From: Monosporascus cannonballus
Lineage: Eukaryota > Ascomycota > Sordariomycetes > Xylariales
Reading direction: 5' to 3'
DNA length: 64,000 bases
Assembly (NCBI GenBank): GCA_004154925.1
Contig: QJNS01000006.1
Span: forward strand, 372,001-436,000
This document shows positions 39,601-51,215 of this stretch, one piece after another; within the stretch, counting starts at the first letter, position 1, and every line of letters begins with the position of its first letter. The translations under genes and the position numbers were made by a program. The notes under the pieces were generated by a model, which worked only from the letters and a program-made list of their open reading frames with translations, did no database searches and was not told the DNA's origin.

Positions 39601-42290
39601 TTATTTTTTATAAAAATATTTAATGTTTTTAGTTAATATATAAATTATTAAATCTAAATTATAATATTCCTAAAATAATATTGTATCCGGAAATATCGGC
39701 AATATTTAACGAAATTTATTTTTAATATTTTTAAATTTGCATAAAAAAATTTTTAATTTCTTAAAAAATTTGTCCGTTTTCGTATATAAATAAATTTCCG
39801 TTTACCGTTCGTAACTTGTAAAACCTTAATTTATATTTCTAGAGAATCTGATATTTTTTTGTTATTATAAAAAAGATAAAGATTTTTTCGGTTTTTAAGT
39901 TAATTATGGTTTTAAACGTTTTACTTTTGTATTAAAAAAGAATCTTTATTTGATTATGTAATTTTTTTATTATTTTATATAAGGTTTTATATATTAAGGC
40001 TTTTTAATACCTTAATTTCGAAAACTTTTATTATTTTTTAATTAATACAGTTTATTTACAAAAAAACGTTTCCATTTTCAGGTTTTTTTAATTACGTATT
40101 TAGTATAATAATTATTTATATATTTGTATTATTTTTTTTATTTAATTTGCATTTAAAGGTAATTATTTTTTTTGGTTAATTTTTTAATTTTATATTTTTT
40201 TAAATTATAAAGTCGGAAAAATATATTTCCGAAAAAGGTATTTTTATATTTAAGAGCTTATATTAAATGCAAAACGTTAAGGCATAATATAAATATCTTT
40301 ACGATATAATTTTTTAATTCCGTTTTAAGTTTAAATATAAATAATAAAATTTAAGGTATTTTGGTTATCGGGGGATTTTTATATATTTATATTTATTATT
40401 AAGCTTAATAAGTATTTTTTCGTTTTATTTAAATTAAAAATTATTTTTTTTAATTTTAAAATAAACGAAATAATTATTTAAATAATAAGTAATAAAATAT
40501 AATAAATAGTAAAAGTTTACCGATAATATTTTTTAGTAAATAATATATTTTAAAATTTATAAAGTTTTAAAAATAATTATCCGTAATTATTAATATTTAA
40601 TCGAAATTAATTATTTATATTATATATTTTATATTTTTATATATTAAAATAATAAAAATATTTTAATTTTATAATTATTTTGGAAACCGTTTATTTTAAG
40701 TAACATTTATAAGTTTTAATTTTAAAATCCTGGCAAATTAGATAATTTTCGTACTTTAAGATATTACTTAAAATTTAAATAATTATGGCAATAATAAATT
40801 CTAATTGAGAAAAAATCGAATTAATTTTTTTTTCCTTTTTTTTATTTTACTATCAATTTTTTATTCGGTTATTTTAACTTTTTTCTAAAATTAAAGAATT
40901 TTTCCTTTTTTAGAATTCCTTTTGGCGAAAAAATAATATTTGCTTTTGAAATATCCCTTTTTGCCATAATTAAAATATTCCATTTTAAATTTATCTTTTT
41001 TAGGTTTTTTTGAAACAGAATTCGTTTCTTTTTAAAGTTTGCCCTTATTTTTCTTAATTCGGCTGTTAAAGCCTTTATCGTTATTTCGTTTGCCGGTTCT
41101 TTTTTTTTCGAGATACCAATTAAAAGTATAACGGTCGGCAATAATAACCTTATCGATATATTTTATAAAAAATCTTATTTTAAGTTTTATATATACTTTG
41201 TCCTTAATTTAAAATTTTAAATTATCGTAATAAAAATAAAATAACGTATTTTCGGATAAATTTAAAATAATTATTAAACGGTTAAATTCGGTTATATATT
41301 TAAATATTACCTTAATTTGGCGAAAAAAATAAAATTATTTAATTATATATTATTTTTTATTAAAATTTCCGAATAAAGTTTATATTCGTTCTTTAAAATA
41401 ACTGTATTTACTAAAAACATAATTAATAAAATGTAAGGATTTTTTTGGATACTTTTTAAAATAATCCGTTAAAATAAGTTTAAATTATTTTCGGAATTAT
41501 CCGGTTAATAATTAAGAAATAGCTATTATTTTGTAATAATTTTCCGTTAAAAAACTTTTATAAAACTTAAGGTAAAATCTGGCTTAAACTAAAAATTTAT
41601 TAAAATTTTTTAATTTATCGTAAGGTTTAGGGGAAATTAATTTATAATTTTTAATATTTGGCATTCCGTAATAATTAAGGGGTGGAATAATTTTTTCCTA
41701 TATCCGGTTTACGTCGAATAATAATAAAATCAAAGTTTTTTCTGGTATTTATTTTATGTCCAACAAAGGTGGTCGGTAGCCAGCTTTTTAGCTTTATTTT
41801 TTTAAAAAGTTAAATTATAAAAAAACCGGTTTTTTTTGGCGAGCCGAATATTCTCCTTTTTTAGGTTTTTAACTTTTTGGGCCAGAAAATCTAATCGTTT
41901 TTTTATAATAAATTTTTTTTCTTTAATTAAACATTTTAATATTTTTTTTTTATTTTCCAGCCGGATATTTTTTTTTTATTTATTTTATTTCCTTATATTT
42001 TAATTATTTCCTTTACGGATTAAAATTATTATTAAGGTTAAAAGGGAAAAAAGCCTTTTTAAAATTTAATAATAAAAAATATTATATTATTTATTAATTA
42101 AAAAAAATTTTAATAAATAACAAATTATTTAGTTTTATTATTAATTTTTTATTAATTAATAACGGAAATTAAATATATTATTTATTTTTTAAATATTATT
42201 TTATATTATTATTTATATTAAATTTAAAAAAATTCATACCTAATTAAATCTTAAATTATTTATTAATTATTAATTAAAAAATTATTAAAA
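36611..42290 (-). pseudogene. Decayed gag-pol of family 2 chromovirus (minus strand)
   Basis: Reading leftward from the 5' LTR: leader 42110-42290, gag about 40800-42050, then pol towards 36.6 kb. The gag zinc knuckle lies at about 40930-40970 and now reads FNYGKKGYFKSKYYF. Compared with FNCSKKGYFKSEC in the other copy, Cys codons TGT have become TAT. Reverse transcriptase and integrase regions follow between about 39.4 and 37 kb, but their motifs are strongly eroded. This is the most mutated of the large copies. Confidence 0.75.
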
Positions 42291-42728
42291 TATAACTAAT
42301 TTATTATATATTTATTTGGAAATATAAATAATATTTAAAAAAAGTTTTGATTTATAAGTAATAATAAGGTGAAAAATAATTTAATAATTTATTTATTAAA
42401 AAAATTTAAATATTTTTCCCTTAATTAAAAAACGGTATAATTATTTTTAATTAAAAACTTAAATTAATAATTAAAAAGCAAAAATTAAATAAATATTATT
42501 TATATAAAAAATTGATTTATTATATATCTTAATTCTTAAAATAAATATATCGTAAATTTATATAATTTATATAATTTATATAATCTGGTCCCAAATTATT
42601 TAAATTATTTAGATTAACTAGATCACCTTTAAGAGCCAAGCTTCCCTGTCCGGGGTTTAGCCGTGACAGGTCCGCGCTAGGCCTTAAAGGTTGGCCTCCT
42701 CGAGGCAGGAACCCCTGTTCCTGTAACA
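42291..42728 (-). repeat. Family 2 5' LTR (right), with a RIP boundary inside
   Basis: 438 bp. The inner 300 bases are severely RIP-mutated. From about 42585 outward the sequence has normal composition (TAGATCACCTTTAAGAGCC, CCGGGGTTTAGCCGTGACAG, GGAACCCCTGTTCCTGTAACA) and gives the best view of the original LTR terminus. The TAAAC duplication follows. Confidence 0.88.
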
Positions 42729-42733
42729 TAAAC
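42729..42733. repeat. Target-site duplication TAAAC (right)
   Basis: Pairs with 35380-35384 around the complete family 2 element. Confidence 0.85.
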
Positions 42734-43137
42734 ACATAGTTTCCAGTAGCGGAACTAATTCCCCGTCGTTATAGCAGGGGTTAAATATGATAGGATTCCG
42801 TTCTCATCTCGGCCTTTCTATTCCGCTAGCCGTACACTAGCTCTACTCCATCTAAATATCCTCACCTCCGATCATGTAATCAAACTAGTTCAATCTCTGC
42901 AGGTGATCTCGACGGTTTCCATAGCGCGTCCTCAATTCCGGCTTAATCTACCATCCAAAAATATCAACCCTCTCATACTGTGGCGTCAAACTCGCGACTA
43001 GTCCCAAACCGAGGCCGTGTGGTTGCTTGCCAGCTATATATGGATGAACATGGGTATTACTGAACCCCAACATTGGAAGACAGAAGTCCCTCGGGACCCT
43101 CGTCAAGGTTTGCGACATCTAGAAGAAAGTGGACCTT
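42734..43137. other. Start of the gene island, no gene seen
   Basis: Normal-composition DNA between the retrotransposon and the 3' end of the HET-domain relic. No coding frame is recognised. Confidence 0.45.
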
Positions 43138-45060
43138 TCAGAAGCTAAGCCTGAAGTGCGGGATTTGACGGATTAGCCTGATAGCTCTGATAGGCAAGTC
43201 TGAAGCTGTTTCGAGTCTAGCATCTGCCTTAGTGGCATAAAGTTCCAGATCCTTCCAACCCCTTCCGGAACTGGTGAGGCCATCGTCGTACACATAGCTT
43301 GCGTGAGATACGACCGTCGACTGAGGTCCATGACCAGATGGGGATGTCCCGATGAGGTCTCGTCTTAGGTGACCGCTCCGGCGTCCAGAGTAGATTGAAC
43401 TCCGAGGCTTCCCACCACAATCCAGCCATAAACTCGAAGGTAATGGATCTGGCGAGGTCTCCAATAACCGCTAGTTTGTCCATGTCGGATATCTAGTCGC
43501 GAGCGGAGTTTTGCTCGACAATTTCGTACCAACAGTTATTGAACTCGATCGTCTCCGCCGACGCTTCGCAGTTAAAGCGCACAAGTGTTTCGAACGCTCC
43601 CCACAGACCCAGTCGGGACGACTCGATGACCTCTCTGGCCCAGGTTTTGAACGAAAAGTATTCGCGGTTTGCCTTCAGGCTCCGGAGATAGTCAGATAGG
43701 TTGGAAAAGTCTAGAAATTGGAAGGGGTTCGAATAGCTTAACCTCGAGTTCCAGCGCACTAGTTACTGTTTAGTTGGCCTAGCGACCTCCTCGCGCTGGA
43801 CGTGTTATTGGTCTGGTGGATATGTTTGGTGCCCAAACGTCAGTGTTCGACCAGCAGAACATCTCGGACAGGTTGGGAGGAGGCTCGCAGGTCGGGACGC
43901 GAAGTTGTGGTAGAGAGGGCCGATCGGCTGTTGCATTCTCCCATCCATGCGTAGGCGTCTTCTTTTGTGGTGTGGCTGACCGAACCCATTGGACTTAGAC
44001 GCTTGCATCTCATTTACATTTAAATAGAACCAGGCCGCCGCAGAAGTGTAAGGCCCGAGGTGCAAGCACGCGTTCTTGGAAAGCCCAGGCTGGCGTACCC
44101 AGCCGCGTCTGTTTGAGGTTCTTCGCGAAGAGATCGGCAATCGCAGTGTCTTATCTTTTCGAGGCTATAGTGTCTAGTGATATGCTTCCTTTGTCACGTG
44201 CCAAAGTGGAATCTTCTAGAAAGGGGCTATCCAGGGGCTATACAGTGGTTATAGGTGTATATATAGGGCTGCTTCCTCCTATCAATATTGGAGGAAGCAG
44301 GCGTTACTGGTCATTCTATATACCCGCTACCTTCCTGCGAGACTGATTCTTCTAGCCTTTCACGCTGCGCACCCCTTTCCCTGACATCCTTGTTGGCGCA
44401 GATGACAGCCGCCAGCAAACGCCACCTGAGGAGAAAGCAGCCGCCTTCTGAGATTTCAGATACTGTCGCGGATAAGACGCATGACGCGTTTGCGTAGACG
44501 AGATCCATTGTGGGGGCCTCCTCCGACCAGTCCCCTTTACCTTCCTGCTGTTGAAGCATGCCATAGAGCGTCGATCCATAGATAGCGTATCCCAAGGCCT
44601 CTCGTTATCAGTATAGAATAGTGATGGGTTTTATCCCACAAGGGAAATGCAGTAGACTGCTTCATGGCCGCCTTGTTTTCGTCAAGAAGACATAGCCTTC
44701 CGAGCGACCCCAGCAGTAACTCAATGCAACATAGGCGGGGATTGGTGTCAGTAGCTCTAAGGTCACAACTAGGTGCACATTCGATCTTCGTTGAGGCTAA
44801 CATTGATCAGCCACGTTGGGCGGACCTCCCTTTCAGTGCGTTTCATGAAGTAAGTTCCGCAGCTCTTATGACCCCCTCTGCACTGCTGAATCCACTTTCG
44901 AGCCCATGCCATAATAGTCGGCGAAGCGGTGGTGTCTGACCAGTCGCACGTATAGTGGTCGTCGACATATACTAAGGTATCAGAATCCTTGTTAAGTTTA
45001 ACCTGATAGAGGATAGCAGGCTACCTTTTCCCACCTTCCAAACAGCCAGTGGTATAGGCT
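43138..45060 (-). pseudogene. HET-domain (heterokaryon incompatibility) protein, broken
   Basis: HET-domain proteins act in fungal non-self recognition and the cell death that follows fusion of unlike strains. Reading right to left: an upstream segment with WARKWIQQCRGGHKSC (about 44860-44905), the HET core YVALSYCWG (44709-44735), TRGLGIRYLWIDAL (about 44565-44610), DWSEEAPTMDLVYANASC (about 44480-44537), RRGWV (about 44095), then DKLAVIGDLAR (43449-43483), IPIWSWTSVDGR (about 43310-43345) and SSGRGWKDLELYAT. This is the normal order of a full-length family member. The pieces lie in different frames. One shift falls near 44770 and another near 44690; one extra base sits at 44560-44562, between IDAL and the next segment; another shift follows SVDGR. 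An in-frame TAG lies at 43493-43495. Composition is normal, so decay is by indels and nonsense changes, not RIP. Introns could explain at most one or two of the breaks. Confidence 0.8.
44269..44300. repeat. Perfect 11-bp inverted repeat (hairpin)
   Basis: CTGCTTCCTCC, a 10-base A+T-rich loop, then GGAGGAAGCAG. It lies inside the HET-domain relic, in a segment (about 44140-44310) where I see no HET homology. It could be a small insertion or a chance hairpin; no terminator role is implied in a fungus. Confidence 0.5.
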
Positions 45061-46843
45061 TGAATTTGTCGCAGATTAGTTGAATGCGCAAGGTACGACT
45101 CTCCAGCATCTGCCCGCCCTCCATTTTTTTTTAAAAAAAAACTTTGGAACTTGTCTGTCCCGGATTCGTGGGTATCTATCGATCCTTGGTTTGGATTGTG
45201 TGAAGGGGTAGTAACTGGGCTTGCGGATTTTGGCCCTAACAGAGGATGTCATAGAAAAGGGCACCCCTGGCTAGGGTCTTCGGGTGATTGTTATTCCCTT
45301 CCGGAGCCCTATATCAGTGGATCGCCTACAACAAGTGGGATCAACGCTTTCTAGCTTTAGACAAGTCAATATACCCTCAAGAGCTGTGCACCTGATCCTT
45401 AATAAGTGTGATAGAGGATAACACAACGCGCGACTCTTGGCTAGCCCTCGAACTTCCTAACCGATACAGTGCAAGTATGTCTCCAAGGACCTGGTGGAAA
45501 GTCGCCAGTGCCCATAAGGAGAGGGGGAGAACCGACCAACGAGGCGCAAGTCACACACAGCTTGCTTTCGAGGAGTTGCTATATCCTTCAGCGCATTTCA
45601 ACACCAGTGCGCTTTGTCGGAACCGCGGCCAGCGTACAATGGAGAGTTTTGACTGCAACGGGCAAGCGAGATACGCACAATCGCAGGAAAGGTAGGACTC
45701 GGGCAATGACAGAGAATGTGTAGAAGTAAATCAATGACAGCAGGGGTACAATAAAGGAATGAGCAACCAAGAAGATACGAGGAAAATGGAGCACCACATA
45801 TACTCTACGAACCCCAAGAGAAATGGTAATGAGAATATACTAAAGTAAAGTAGTAAAATGGACAGCGAAAAAGAGACCACCGGAAAAGATGTACCAGGGT
45901 AAGAGACCAGTAAAATATGCGCCACCCAAATTTGACGTAGACACCAAAGATGAAGCCCAAGTAACAGTCCGGGTCCCAGAATCTTCTGAATGAGTTGAGA
46001 AAGGAATGAGTCCATTTCAGGGGAAATTTCAGGGGCGTCCGAAGCTATCAGCAAGGAGTGGAAGGTATGAGTTTGATTGATGACTGAAACAATGTAAAAT
46101 TTATGGGCATTATAAGATGGAGAAATGACTGCACTACTAGAGCCGACGGCAGATTGAGAATTGCAGAATATCCTGTACGCTGGCGAAGGGAAGAGGCTGT
46201 CAACTACTCATTTTTCTTCAACTTGCCCTGCGCGAATGGACGTCAGGCATATAACTATTTAGATGCCGCCTAGGTAGCGAGTTCAGTAAATATTTGGAAT
46301 TACCGAATTTAATCAAGCGGGCTTGAGAGTGCAAAGCAGAATCGAAGCTGAAGCTACCATTTCACCTTATCACCCGGAATGGGAAGCTCAGATTGCTGCT
46401 GAACAATCTCAGCCTCCCCCCTATCTGTGACTTCCCTGAGGCATATAAGCTTTATTGTTATTCATAAGATAGACTGTATTCATTATAGAGCGAAGAGGAG
46501 ACTATCGGCGTTGGTTTAGGAGGTATTCAGGCGGAATCCATCCTTAGCTCCGATGCAAGAATAGCCCCAGGACACCCATAACTGATTTGGTAAGTTCTGC
46601 GACAAAAGTGTTCCACTCAACGTACTAAAATTTGTTCGTGATACTGCGAGGCTTTGTTACCTCTGCTGACGGCTACCATATAGGAGCGAGCATGTTTGGT
46701 TGCGTCAAATGGGCTTAGGCGCCAATACGGGTTCAGTAGCAGTGGGTATCGTAACGTTGATGGCTCAGGATGATGGTTCAGTACCCGATGTATTCCCTAC
46801 TACACGATTGGCCCTGAGTACTCAACTATAGACACAATGAGGG
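45061..46843. other. Intergenic part of the island, no recognised gene
   Basis: Normal-composition DNA. A palindromic run of nine T and nine A lies near 45125-45142. Open frames of 90-107 codons occur on both strands (for example 45408-45695 plus and 45731-46054 minus, the latter strongly hydrophobic), but they overlap each other, show no family motif and have no clear splice structure. I do not call them genes. Confidence 0.4.
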
Positions 46844-47284
46844 GTGGGTTGCCTAGTTGCCCCTATTCCCACAGGATCCGGCGAACTGGCACATTCGCAC
46901 CGTAGCCGAAGAGAATTCAGACTCACACCCTATTCCATTCCAGCTACTTATACGATCAACCGGCCGGCTCGCTATGGCACCTACAAATCCTACAGTCTAT
47001 GCAGTAGTACTAATAGGAGGTGCCCCGGTCAGCCTTTGCGTCGACCTATGTCTCTCTACGACAAGTCCCGCACTTGTTATTTAAGTGACATCCAGGCACT
47101 TCGATTCACTCCAAGAAGGCCTGCGAATACAACCTGGCCAGTGCTGAGATTTTCCGGGGAACTGGGTGGAAGACGAGATATTGCGACGAAGGATAAACGC
47201 ACGCATGCATTGGTGGCTGGCAGTAAATTTTCACTCAGACCACGTGCCCTGGGTGCTACTCAGCCAAATATGATAGAGGTATGA
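46844..47284 (+). other. Open frame of 146 codons, unproven
   Basis: Longest unassigned frame in the island. Its product would be Arg/Ser/Thr-rich (starts MGCLVAPIPTGSGE) with no domain I know. A second plus-strand frame overlaps it (46857-47084; contains HPIPFQLLIRSTG), and upstream a frame reads GANTGSVAVGIVTLMAQDD near 46720-46780. Together these might be pieces of one decayed gene in shifting frames, but nothing identifies it. It lies convergent to the PLP-enzyme gene on the minus strand. Confidence 0.2.
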
Positions 47285-47427
47285 CATCTATCTACCCCCA
47301 TTCCGACTGAAGCAGCGAGTAATATTAAGAACTGTAAGTCTGGCGATATTTCGTAGTGATGCCATGATGGTCCTGGTCGACTTTAGCTTTCTAAACACAT
47401 TGAAATCCATGATGCCCTTGAGCGTGT

Positions 47428-48842
47428 TTACGAGTTCTTATACTCCCTTGCAGCTGCCCTCCTGGTCAACTCAAGCAGAATCTGTCCAATCCATTCAAAG
47501 TCCCTGATGTCGAGATAGACCTGGGCACTAATTCTCGTCCAGAAACGGTTGTTATATACGAAGATTGGGAGGAAGGTCTTGTAGTCATCGACCAGTGTTT
47601 TCGCCATCCACTCTCTGGCTTGCTGTGCATCCCCGGCTGGAATTTTGAGCTCGCTGCTCGAACCTCCGGCCTCGAGCGTATCGTCATCCACGAATCTGAG
47701 TGGCAATGCCACGTTGGTCATGCTACAGTTCGACATCGTGCCCGACGGATTGTCCAGAACTTCCGTGCCGAGGATGCGGGCTACTTTCCTACCACCCTCC
47801 TTAGCCAGCGTCTGCGTGTATTGCATTACCCTTTTCTCGCCACCCAGGAAATCTCTGCGCCATTTTAGCACAGCGGGCACGCAGATATATGGAGCCCTGT
47901 CCGTCGTACCCGTAAACTCGAAGTTTGTGACGAAAGCTGACTTCTTGCTCTGCGGCAGCGGATTGAATCGCTTGTTGGACTTGGACACATAGCCGTGCGA
48001 CGTGGGCACCGTTGACGTAATGAGGACCTGGTTCCGGAACGGCACATAGAGAATCGCGCACCCCCTCGGCACGTGCAACCACTTGTGGCAGTTCGTCAGG
48101 AAGAAGTCGGGATCCAGCGAAGTGAGGTCGATGTCGATCATTCCGATGCCTTGCGCCCCGTCGACAAGGCTGAGGACCCCAGTCTCCTTGCATTCCTTGG
48201 TCAACTTCTCGAAGGGGAAGCGTACCCCCGGAAGACTCGAGACCGTGTCAAACAAACAAATCTTGGGCCTCTTGTTTTCGGACTTGCTTTGTTGAATCGC
48301 CACTTGGAATGCCGAAATGATCTCGCCATCTTCACAAGGATAAACGATCGGGATTTCTCTGGATGCGACGCGGCCAGCGTTCGAATCGATTATATAGTCG
48401 ATCGTCTTTCCGCACGCGCCGTAGACGGAGTTGAAATAGAGAATCTCGTCTCTGCAGTCGTCGTCCCAGGTAAGGTTCCTCAATATGGTGTTGACTGCCA
48501 TCGTGGCGTTCAGCTCGAAAACTACGGTGTCTGTGGGAGCATTTAAGAGCTCCGCGACAGCCTTCCGAGCCTCGTCGATCTTTGTCGGCAACTCGTAGCG
48601 TATGAAGCTGTCGGGTTTGGCCTCGGCTTGATCCTGATAACGACGTAGCTCCTCCTGGATGACTCGGGGGATACTCCCGAACGACCCTAACCATTATATC
48701 AGCCAGCCACTTGCCTATTCTCTCTCTCTCGAGGGCACATACCATTATTAAGATTTCGGTAACCAGATTCAATACGAAAGTGCTGTAGCAATCCCGGACC
48801 GAATTCGGGCAAATCCTTGACGGAACTGTTAGATCCCATCAT
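47428..48842 (-). CDS. PLP-dependent class V aminotransferase-fold enzyme (LolT/Egt2/isopenicillin N epimerase-like)
   Basis: Two exons, 48743-48842 and 47428-48686, give 452 residues, a normal length for this fungal group. The protein opens MMGSNSSVKDLPEFGPGLLQ. The first ATG (48840-48842) has A at -3, an in-frame TAG lies upstream, and a second ATG follows directly. The conserved N-terminal loop is NLNNGSFGSIP (residues 30-40); relatives usually have NHGSFG. PLP-site motifs: NATMAVN (93-99), VDGAQGIG (Asp209 for the pyridine nitrogen, Gln212), NCHKWLH with Schiff-base Lys235, and FTGTTDRAPY from residue 291. A C-terminal RISAQVY (Arg418) is the likely substrate-carboxylate region. Members include the loline enzyme LolT, fungal Egt2 sulfoxide lyases and epimerase-like proteins; I cannot choose the reaction. 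No signal peptide, so probably cytosolic. Intact and free of RIP. No clustered pathway genes are visible. Confidence 0.9.
48687..48742 (-). other. Intron of the PLP-enzyme gene (56 nt, phase 1)
   Basis: Donor GTATGT after AATAATG, branch-point-like CTGAT about 20 bases before the acceptor, and acceptor TTAG. Removing it joins AATG to GGTCG and restores NNGSFGS in frame. Without it the exons are separated by TAA and TAG codons. Typical length for filamentous fungi. Confidence 0.88.
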
Positions 48843-48938
48843 GATTTCTGAATGTGAAAAATTGAGGAGTCTGGATTTCTACTTCGTCTACAGAGTAAAA
48901 GGATAGGGTCAAGGGGCGAATACTTGAAGGTCATGACT

Positions 48939-48946
48939 CTTATATA
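48939..48946 (-). promoter_or_regulatory. TATA-like box upstream of the PLP-enzyme gene
   Basis: TATATAAG on the minus strand, about 97 bases before the ATG. A CCAAT sequence lies on the plus strand at about 49009-49014. Further upstream (49085-49180) the DNA is rich in C5 and G5 tracts, including AGGGG-type stress-element cores. Candidates by pattern only. Confidence 0.4.
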
Positions 48947-49179
48947 CCGAATCATATGGGTTACTTCAAGAATGTAACTGGCGCTCCGTTCCTCGGCCAG
49001 AAGTGTCCCCCAATGAGGAGAAGAGTGCTAGGCCGTGACTCCTCCAATACCATTATTACTCTAGTGCTGCGTGTGGTCGCGCTTTCCCGGCCGCCTATAG
49101 GGGGTAGGGGGCGTCCATTCTAGCTCGGAGTTTCGCGTGGAGTAGCGGGAGCGATCCACATTACCCCCGCAATCGTGTC

Positions 49180-51215
49180 AATAGCCAGGACAAAAGGGCG
49201 CACTACTACGTCGTAGGGGGTAAATTTAACATCCTAGTTAGGTATTTTCCTTAAGTCACTTTAAAGCAATGATTTTTGTTTTTATTATGCCAATTACAAG
49301 TGAAATCTTTCTACATAACAAATTTTGAACATCAGTTAATTCCGACTGAGCAAACGCTTATATGAATTAAAATTTCAGTAAAGTAATAGCGTTGGTTCTA
49401 CCGCTATGGGGTTACCTGGCAAGGGTGTTAATATTCGGCTTCTTGGTCAGTATATTGTTTGGAGGCCGGACGGCCCAATATAATCAAGCAGATTAACTTG
49501 GGCTTACGGTATGCACTGGCCTTTCAGCTCACATTGCTGATGATGATATAATGTGCTAAAGTTGTCACCGTATTTACTGCTCAAGCACTTTGCTGCATTC
49601 GGATCCGTCCATCTGGGACCCAAGGTACTACAATATGCATAGGAGACTTGGCGTAGATTGCCGCCAAGCCGTGGTTGTTCAATGACTCATGGATGGACCT
49701 AAGAGTAGGTAACCCGGAAGAGTCAATTACAAACAATTGTCTCCGACGACTTTCCAGGATAGTTCGGAACTCTGTGACTCATCGAGGGCCCCGGCCAGAC
49801 CCAAATTGGTCGAACACCAAGGAAGACAGTAGTTGGCCAGCTGCAGGAGTACAGAAACTCCAGGCTATGACAGAGTTGTACAGATGAGTCGGCACTGTCT
49901 TCCCGATTCTCGCTGTTTGCCAACCAGGCTTGCAAAAATTATTAGAATAGGGGCATTGGCGCCCCACACCACTTGTGTATATATAGATGTGTAGTCCTCC
50001 CCTCTGGAGGCTGTTTACTGAGAATGGAATCTAGCGGGTATTCAATCTATCTTTGACAAGAATCTCATGATGACGAGAGAAAGTTCGGTCTGTACAAGCA
50101 CTGAGTTAGTAGGCCTGGTCGCGATTGCTTCGCAAGCGATCTTCTCTTGGGCGCTTCACTTTGCAAAGCAGTCTCGGAATTCATAAAGTCAGAACAACCA
50201 TGACACCTGCCTTTCACTAAAGCCAAGAAAACAAATATCATCCCACCATCAATGGCGACGTACTAAAGCGTCGCTATCGGATTCTACACCTATATTACTA
50301 CGTAGTCATTATGTGGGATGAATTAACCAGGTCTTATGTACAGCCTATAGGAGCGACCCGATATAATGATTTTACATCAGCAGTGTTCTATGAACCAGCG
50401 CTCTGTTGTTGCTCGGCTACGTTTACATGAAACAATCCGGATCAGACAGCCCTGTGAAACTTCCCAAGGCTTAAGGTGGTAGGGAACATTTGAGTTACGG
50501 GGCCTTTTCTCCGATATGCCACGAATCTCGACTCTTAGCTCGCCTGTACCAAGTCACAGGGTTATTTTTAGTTGGCTGCCTCCTCCACTGAGCCACTCTA
50601 TGCCATGTTAGGTTAGGACTAGATGTGTCTAGCCCATTGATGAACCGTCTCCTCTAGGCCGATGTGGCCTCGTCCAAGTCTCTCCTGCGTATTCTGCAAT
50701 TTGCAGCAGCCATCGACGATGCGACCATTCAGTTACACCAGCTCCTTCTTGAGAAAGGTGCACCACTTCCGTCTTTCGATGAAGATACACCGCACTTGTT
50801 GCTGGAGGAAGCTATAGTCGTTCGGGCCATTGTCCTCGATCCACAGCAGAGCTTCACGAATTGCGTCTAGAGCCGGCGACTTCAGTCAAAAGCATGGGAG
50901 AAAGGCACCACCAATCTTCGGGTGCATCTGGCAACTGATAAGCACAGCATAATAACTCTACCCGCTTAGAGGCGATCGCGCGCTTCGGGATTGCGCGCAC
51001 GATTCCTCCAGGAAGTCAAAGCTCCTCTGCAGAAATCGGTAAGAAGATAGGACTGTCTGAGCCGATCGTTTGCCACTTTCGATATGCCATGACAACGCAC
51101 ATATATTGTGGGCCTATGCGTGGCATGGTAACCTACACCAAAGCCTCAAATTGCTAGCTCGCTCCGAAGAACATAACTGGCTCAGAGCCGGGGCCGAAGA
51201 GATTTGGCCCGCTAC
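49180..51215. other. Right part of the gene island, no recognised gene
   Basis: Normal-composition DNA. Short frames exist, such as 50664-50870 plus (SLLRILQFAAAIDDATIQLH) and, on the opposite strand over the same bases, a frame reading ALLWIEDNGPNDYSFLQQQV near 50815-50870. None has a family signature, start and splice pattern that I can defend. A small palindrome, GATTGCTTCGCAAGCGATC, lies near 50123. Gene relics are possible. Confidence 0.35.

Larger units (their letters stand above)
35385..42728 (-). mobile_element. Complete family 2 Ty3/gypsy chromovirus
   Basis: 7344-bp element in minus orientation with two 438-bp LTRs of equal length and a TAAAC target duplication on both sides. Its leader, gag, pol and 3' region match the plus-strand family 2 element at 22-29 kb. 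It is heavily RIP-mutated except for the outermost 130 or so bases of the right LTR. It separates the small island at 33.6-35.4 kb from the large one starting at 42.7 kb. Confidence 0.9.

Noticed and set aside
40869..41141. 90-codon minus-strand open frame starting MPTVILLIGISKKK
   Set aside because: It is part of the decayed family 2 gag, in a frame shifted relative to the zinc knuckle; not an independent gene.
45731..46054. 107-codon hydrophobic minus-strand frame as a membrane protein
   Set aside because: Low-complexity Leu/Phe/Ser composition from a purine-rich plus strand, no family motif, overlaps other equal frames.
47645..48546. Plus-strand and other-frame open frames over the PLP-enzyme gene
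   Set aside because: They are shadows of the conserved minus-strand exon; only the minus frame has family motifs and a splice-consistent start.
48589..48591. Start of the PLP enzyme at the TTG near 48591
   Set aside because: The frame stays open and conserved upstream (EELRRYQDQAEAKPDSFIRY) to a splice acceptor at 48687; exon 1 supplies a proper ATG at 48842.
50100..50175. Relic of Fot1-type terminal repeats (GCTTCGCAAGCG, GGGCGCTTC)
   Set aside because: Only short matches to the 43-bp repeat at 2917; no paired end, TA duplication or transposase sequence.
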